Assembly (NCBI RefSeq): GCF_016802725.1
Contig: NC_052668.1
Span: 24,050,501-24,114,500, forward strand
From: Solenopsis invicta
Lineage: Eukaryota; Arthropoda; Insecta; Hymenoptera; Formicidae
Length of the DNA stretch: 64,000 nucleotides
Direction: 5' to 3'
Part shown: positions 59,632-64,000 of the stretch, piece by piece
How the letters are laid out: each line of letters begins with the position of its first letter
Position numbering within the stretch: the first letter of the stretch is position 1
Notes under the pieces: model-generated
What the model saw: the letters and a program-made list of their open reading frames with translations, nothing else
Told to the model about the DNA's origin: nothing
Database searches by the model: none
Position numbers and translations under genes: made by a program

Positions 59632-62600
59632 CCAGCCCATGAAATTTAAAAACTTCTGTGACAATTCTTAAAGAATTTACTTTTCTTGAAAGATAAATGA
59701 TAAAACAACGATATAAAACAGCTGACATCATCCATCAATTGTCACGTCTCTGCGACGACGCGACGATGCGCCGGTTTGACGTTGTTGTATGAAAATGATA
59801 TCAGGCGTTGCTGACTTAAATTAATGCCGCGATACGCGTCAGAGTTATCGCATTGCGAATACGAGTTAAACGAGACTCGACGTCGCATTACGCGAAGATG
59901 CAGACGTGCGCACGTGCGTCGCGTTGCTCCTGGAAACCGTTGGATTCCCTCCATCATGGAAGCCGCACGAGTCGACCAAGCTGGTTCAAGGCCGCCGTGT
60001 GGTACACGCGGACACGCATGTAGAATATTCCTGCGGTTTGTCGCGACTTGCCTCTTCCCCCCCGTCGATGCTATTTTATTTATTTGATCGCGAGATCACA
60101 TACCTGGAGACACATATACCTGCTTTTCCCGCGTTCCGCACTGCGAGATTGGAATTTTCGCATCGAAAGATCGCATGTTAGATGTTTACATGTGTAGACA
60201 TGTATACATACATGATTTTTTCGCCGCGGAAAATTTTTCAGCTATGACAGAGATCAAAACCAAATTTCGAAATAAACTCTGCAACAATTAATAAATTCTT
60301 CGTATATAAATGATTCGCTTTGCTGCGACATCGAAAATATTAACAATGTAAAATAAGAGCATTCTTTAAATCTTTATATCTCATTTTTTGGAGAAATAGA
60401 TATGAAAAATTATATTCAATAAAAAATTAAGGAATGGGAGGATTTAAGGACCACTCCGCTTTTTCATTGTTTCTAAAGTTGAATTGCATATATTTCAAAA
60501 AATGGGTCGCGATCCATATTTGGAAAATTTTGCTTCAGAGTATGATAATACGGGATAGTGCAGACGATTGAATTCGATTATATGCGGATTTCATAGATGC
60601 ATTCATAATAGATGCATCAAGTTCGTATTCAGGCTGCGCGCATTCTGTTCAGAAACTCGTGCGTCTTGACTATTGATTAAAAAATTTAATGCCATATGTT
60701 AATTAATTGGTTGTTTACTTTTAATCTTAATAAAACTTAGTGAATTTTCACTCAAAATAGTATTAATGTTAAAAAAATATGAGTAGCATTTTGAAGTTAA
60801 TTCTTTCTTTTTATAATTTACATTTTAATTTATCTTATCTTCTACTGTTTTTTATCTTGACTTAATTTAATTGGATACTTTAATCCTACTTAAATACATT
60901 CAAATTGCTGCCGAGGTAATTTAACGTGTGCGATTGTCGCTTTATCGAGGAAGAACGTATTACCTGATTTTATGAGATTATTGATTAGAGGATTCGTGTC
61001 TTACGGATGTTTTGACTATACACTATCAACTAACAATTATACTTTAAAAACTGCAAACTGCTTAGGTAAGTTTATTTTTTTTCCTAATCAACGACAAAAA
61101 ATTTTATTTGTGAATACCCGAATTTTGTCCTAAAACAGCTACAAAAAAAAAAAAAAATTTATTTATGATAACTTGTACAGCAAAAATGATTATGTTTTGT
61201 TGTAGTCTTAACTTTATTAAGCAAATAGTTTTCAAAAGAGTACGTAGATTCAAATAAAAATTTGGCGTGAATATTTATCAAAATTTATTGATTTAATTCG
61301 TAATGTTATTTTTTCAATAAATTTGCAAATAAGTACTGCAAAACGCGAATTTACATAAGAATCAAGAATATAAATAAGAAATTAAATAACTTTGACACCA
61401 GTAATAGAATTGTGTTCAAATTCTATATAAATACTCAAATGTAATAATGGAACACTCAATGAAATATTTTTCGTAATGCTTTGAGTTGTGCCGCATTCTT
61501 AACACGAATAGCTCTCTTCTTTCGCGCAGAAAGACTTAAAATAACCAGAGATAAACACTTGGTTACATACTTTGCAATTGTAAACGATGCTGTTTTCGAC
61601 GCGCCGTTACTAATCTATATGCATGATTGTTCCTAATCCGGGGATCGAGAATGTTCGTTCTCTTTGGAGCGAGTGCTTTTGAAAGTCATGTGATAAGCAT
61701 CTTCGTCGGTTGCCAGGCGATCAATACTCCGCCAAGAAGCTAATGAATAAATTTAATTTAGTAAGAAGCTTCTCCTCTTCCGTTCCAATCAAATTTCGAA
61801 GCTTACACCTTGCTGACGATATACGCACGACGCAACGTGTCCCGGAATAGACGCTTCAAAATGCCACATCCTTGAGTCAACCCGGAATTGAGTGTCTCTC
61901 TTCGCAAAAATTCAACGACGCAACGTTATTTACGCGTAGTGTAAGAATTTTACATAAGAAATGCCTTTGAAGAATTCAGGAAATATTAATGTATAAATAT
62001 ATAAAATATAATAATAAATATATAATATATAAAAAAAATACTGAGGTGATCAGAATCGAATGAATCTTTTATTTTATAGTCGTGGAATGCTCATTATATT
62101 AAAATAAAATATATAAAATACAGGATTGGATAATAACTTGTTAGAAAGTTAAATATTATGTAATAAAGTTAGAAAGTTAATAACTTTTAACTTGTTAATT
62201 TTTAATGATTTAAATTTTACTTTTAACTAGCTCTCTTTAAAACAAAAACTTTAATTTATAAAAAAAAATTAAAAGAAAATATATTTCTACATAAAAAATC
62301 AATATTTCTTTATTTTATATAAAATTAATTTACAAATAAAATATTAAAACTTTACTTGGTAATTTATATTATAAATTGTTTTAAGTAAGCTAATTTTAAA
62401 AAATTACGAATTTCTAATATGAATAGCACTTTTCAAAATTAACTTTTAATTTAATCTTCTCAATTTAATTTAATCGTAACTTTGAGTTTTTTTTTGTTCA
62501 TATATAACTTTTTTAACGTAACTAATTTTATAAGCTATTAACTTTAACTCAATTTAGATTTTTAAAAATTAATATATTTTTTAACTTATTTAGCCCTTAA

Positions 62601-63405
62601 CTTTGATAAAATATAATACATATCTAAATATTGACATTGTTATCTAAATTTAAGAAATTTGAGAAATGACAATCTCGTTTTTGTGGGCATAACGATTCTA
62701 AATTTCGGTAGACGGATTCCGTGTAAGATCGTGAAACGTCCTGTATAGTTAATGCGTGTCGTAATTGGAGATGAAGCACGCGTGATTGCTTTACGCTGCG
62801 TCGCGATACGCATACGTCACTCGGTAGAAAAGAAACGAGGCGATGGTTCTTTGACCAGTAATCTCTTAGCACGATTCCAGCCTACTCATTCAGTGCCGCT
62901 TCCGTCTTTGGCACAATGGCGGTGAACGACGAAGGTCGTGCCAAGCCTCCCTGATCGCGTAATAAATTTTTTACAATGCGAGCGTATTGCGTTGTGTCGG
63001 GAGTAAAAATAAGCTCAGGCGATTAAATCAATCTTTTATTCCGCAGTTGTGGAATATCCGTCATTGAAATAAAAATGAGATATTGAGAATTCTTAATGAA
63101 TCGCTCGAAACGTTGGTTGCCGTCCGCGGTTGCCGTTGATAATCTTACGAGCTATTTGTAATCCTTTTCTTCTTTCTGATTTCATATGATGAATGAATTA
63201 AATTCCTCACGTCGATAGATACGTTGAAAATCGTTCTCGGAAAGCTTCTCGAATTTTAGAAGCAGGTATTAACCCTTTTTATAGTCCATGTCGAGTTGGA
63301 CAATGCCTCGCGCTAATTTTTTGCATGGTTCTCGCGATTATAATCATCAAACTATATTTCTAAGATCTTCATAAATTACTCTAATAAAAATTCTTTGTTT
63401 TCTAC
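59632..63405. other. Non-coding stretch, AT-rich with repeats
   Basis: No gene was recognised. A GC-richer pocket lies at 59740-60180. A second diverged direct repeat pair lies at about 62041-62115 and 63013-63083 (shared AATCTTTTATT and TAGT(C/T)GTGGAAT). The segment 62150-62620 is low-complexity, made of TTAACTT-type words. Confidence 0.45.
61075..61450 (+). repeat. Dispersed repeat family C, copy 2
   Basis: The partner of 59190-59540, in direct orientation about 1.9 kb away and clearly diverged. Confidence 0.6.
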
Positions 63406-63472
63406 GCAGCACAGAAATAAATTGCAGAAATATTGTTGCAACGTTGTAACGTTGCTGCAAGTTCTGTGCTGT
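63406..63472. repeat. 67-bp foldback
   Basis: Arms GCAGCACAGAA and TTCTGTGCTGT are inverted, with inner TTGCAG/CTGCAA and a central TTGCAACGTTGTAACGTT. It may be a tiny MITE. A stretch of GACGT/GATGTC units follows at 63535-63590. Confidence 0.5.
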
Positions 63473-63799
63473 ATGGGTTCCCTCATTGATTAGATTGAAA
63501 GCAAAAAAATTCTCACCAACACACTTCATCCGAGTGACGTCGCATGGACGTTGCGATGTCCTGTGACATCGTATGGATGTCGTGATGTCCATTGAATGGA
63601 GAAATGTACTGTACGAGTTTGATTCTCACACATTTATGAGAAATAATGTCGCAAAAAGGTTAATGTTGTCCACTTCTATCACTGTGGATTAATCTTGGTT
63701 TAGCTTATTCGTCGCTTTTACAATTTTTATAATTAGAAAAAGATAAACAGTAAGTTAAACCAAGGTTAAAATCAATCTACGTTGGTAGAAATGAATATA

Positions 63800-63940
63800 C
63801 AGGGTGTTCATTAATGGTTGTACTTTTTACCATAGGAGTCTGATTTACCGACGGATATGTATTTCTAACAAAATATTATATTAGAAATAAATGCATGCTC
63901 CTATAGTAAAACGTGAGGACAACCATTAATAAACACCTTG
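63800..63940. mobile_element. Tc1/mariner-type MITE, 141 bp
   Basis: Ends CAGGGTGTTCATTAATGGTT and AACCATTAATAAACACCTTG are inverted with two mismatches. The match resumes inside (ACCATAGGAG and CTCCTATAGT). TA flanks both ends (63798-63799 and 63941-63942), the Tc1/mariner target. It is non-coding. Confidence 0.75.
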
Positions 63941-64000
63941 TATAAGTTAATTGAGCTTTCCCACACGTAATGAGAAGAATTTTTATTTTTGTACACGTCG

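Noticed and set aside
1..64000. CRISPR arrays, prokaryotic operons, viral or phage genes
   Set aside because: No regularly spaced identical repeats, no compact intronless gene runs and no viral protein motifs; the microsatellites are ordinary TA, GT and CT runs.

Overview
This window looks like insect nuclear DNA, most likely Hymenoptera and plausibly an ant. The reasons are AT-rich spacers with GC-rich promoter islands, spliceosomal introns with GT-AG ends, insect-type proteins (a yellow/major-royal-jelly-like protein, an Ndfip, a GLYR1 with a PWWP domain) and many short foldback transposons. The species call is an inference from protein flavour and repeat style. No bacterial, phage or CRISPR content was seen.

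The left third is gene-dense. A yellow/MRJP-like gene (+) enters from the left edge and ends at 2178; one of its exons carries an in-frame TAA. EIF1AD (-, 4559-5231) lies just downstream of a single-exon mitochondrial DNA polymerase gamma gene (-, 5357-9157). That gene is divergent from CEP97 (+, 9897-15470, 12 exons), with 740 bp between the two start codons. A cyclophilin-40/PPID gene (-, 17980-20265), a tRNA-Gln(CTG) (-, 21239-21310) and an Ndfip gene (-, 22783-24983) follow. Ndfip is divergent from GLYR1 (+, from 26347) across a CpG-rich island.

GLYR1 can be followed through its PWWP domain, basic linker and the start of its dehydrogenase-like Rossmann fold. It stops at a good splice donor at 32103, and no further exon was recognised in the remaining 31.9 kb. 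In that stretch, on the opposite strand, lies an LRR-Ig-transmembrane receptor gene (39519-42883). Its cytoplasmic tail is built from about ten 11-residue repeats behind a juxtamembrane cysteine cluster. From about 43 to 64 kb no convincing protein gene was found. This part is probably intron or 5' regulatory DNA, and it is rich in small DNA transposons and short retroposed sequence.

The conserved genes are mostly housekeeping: mtDNA replication (POLG), a putative RNA-binding eIF1A-like protein (EIF1AD), centriole length control (CEP97), HSP90 co-chaperone (PPID), NEDD4-ligase adaptor (Ndfip) and nucleosome-associated elongation factor (GLYR1). They are neighbours rather than a pathway. The most notable observations are the stop codon in the yellow-like gene, the missing 3' half of GLYR1 with a nested receptor gene, the 11-residue tail repeats, a 95-nt microRNA-like hairpin in a GLYR1 intron, and several new-looking MITE families, including a retroposon inserted into the tip of one of them. 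Exon boundaries were worked out by hand from reading frame, splice signals and family similarity; no search or alignment program was run.
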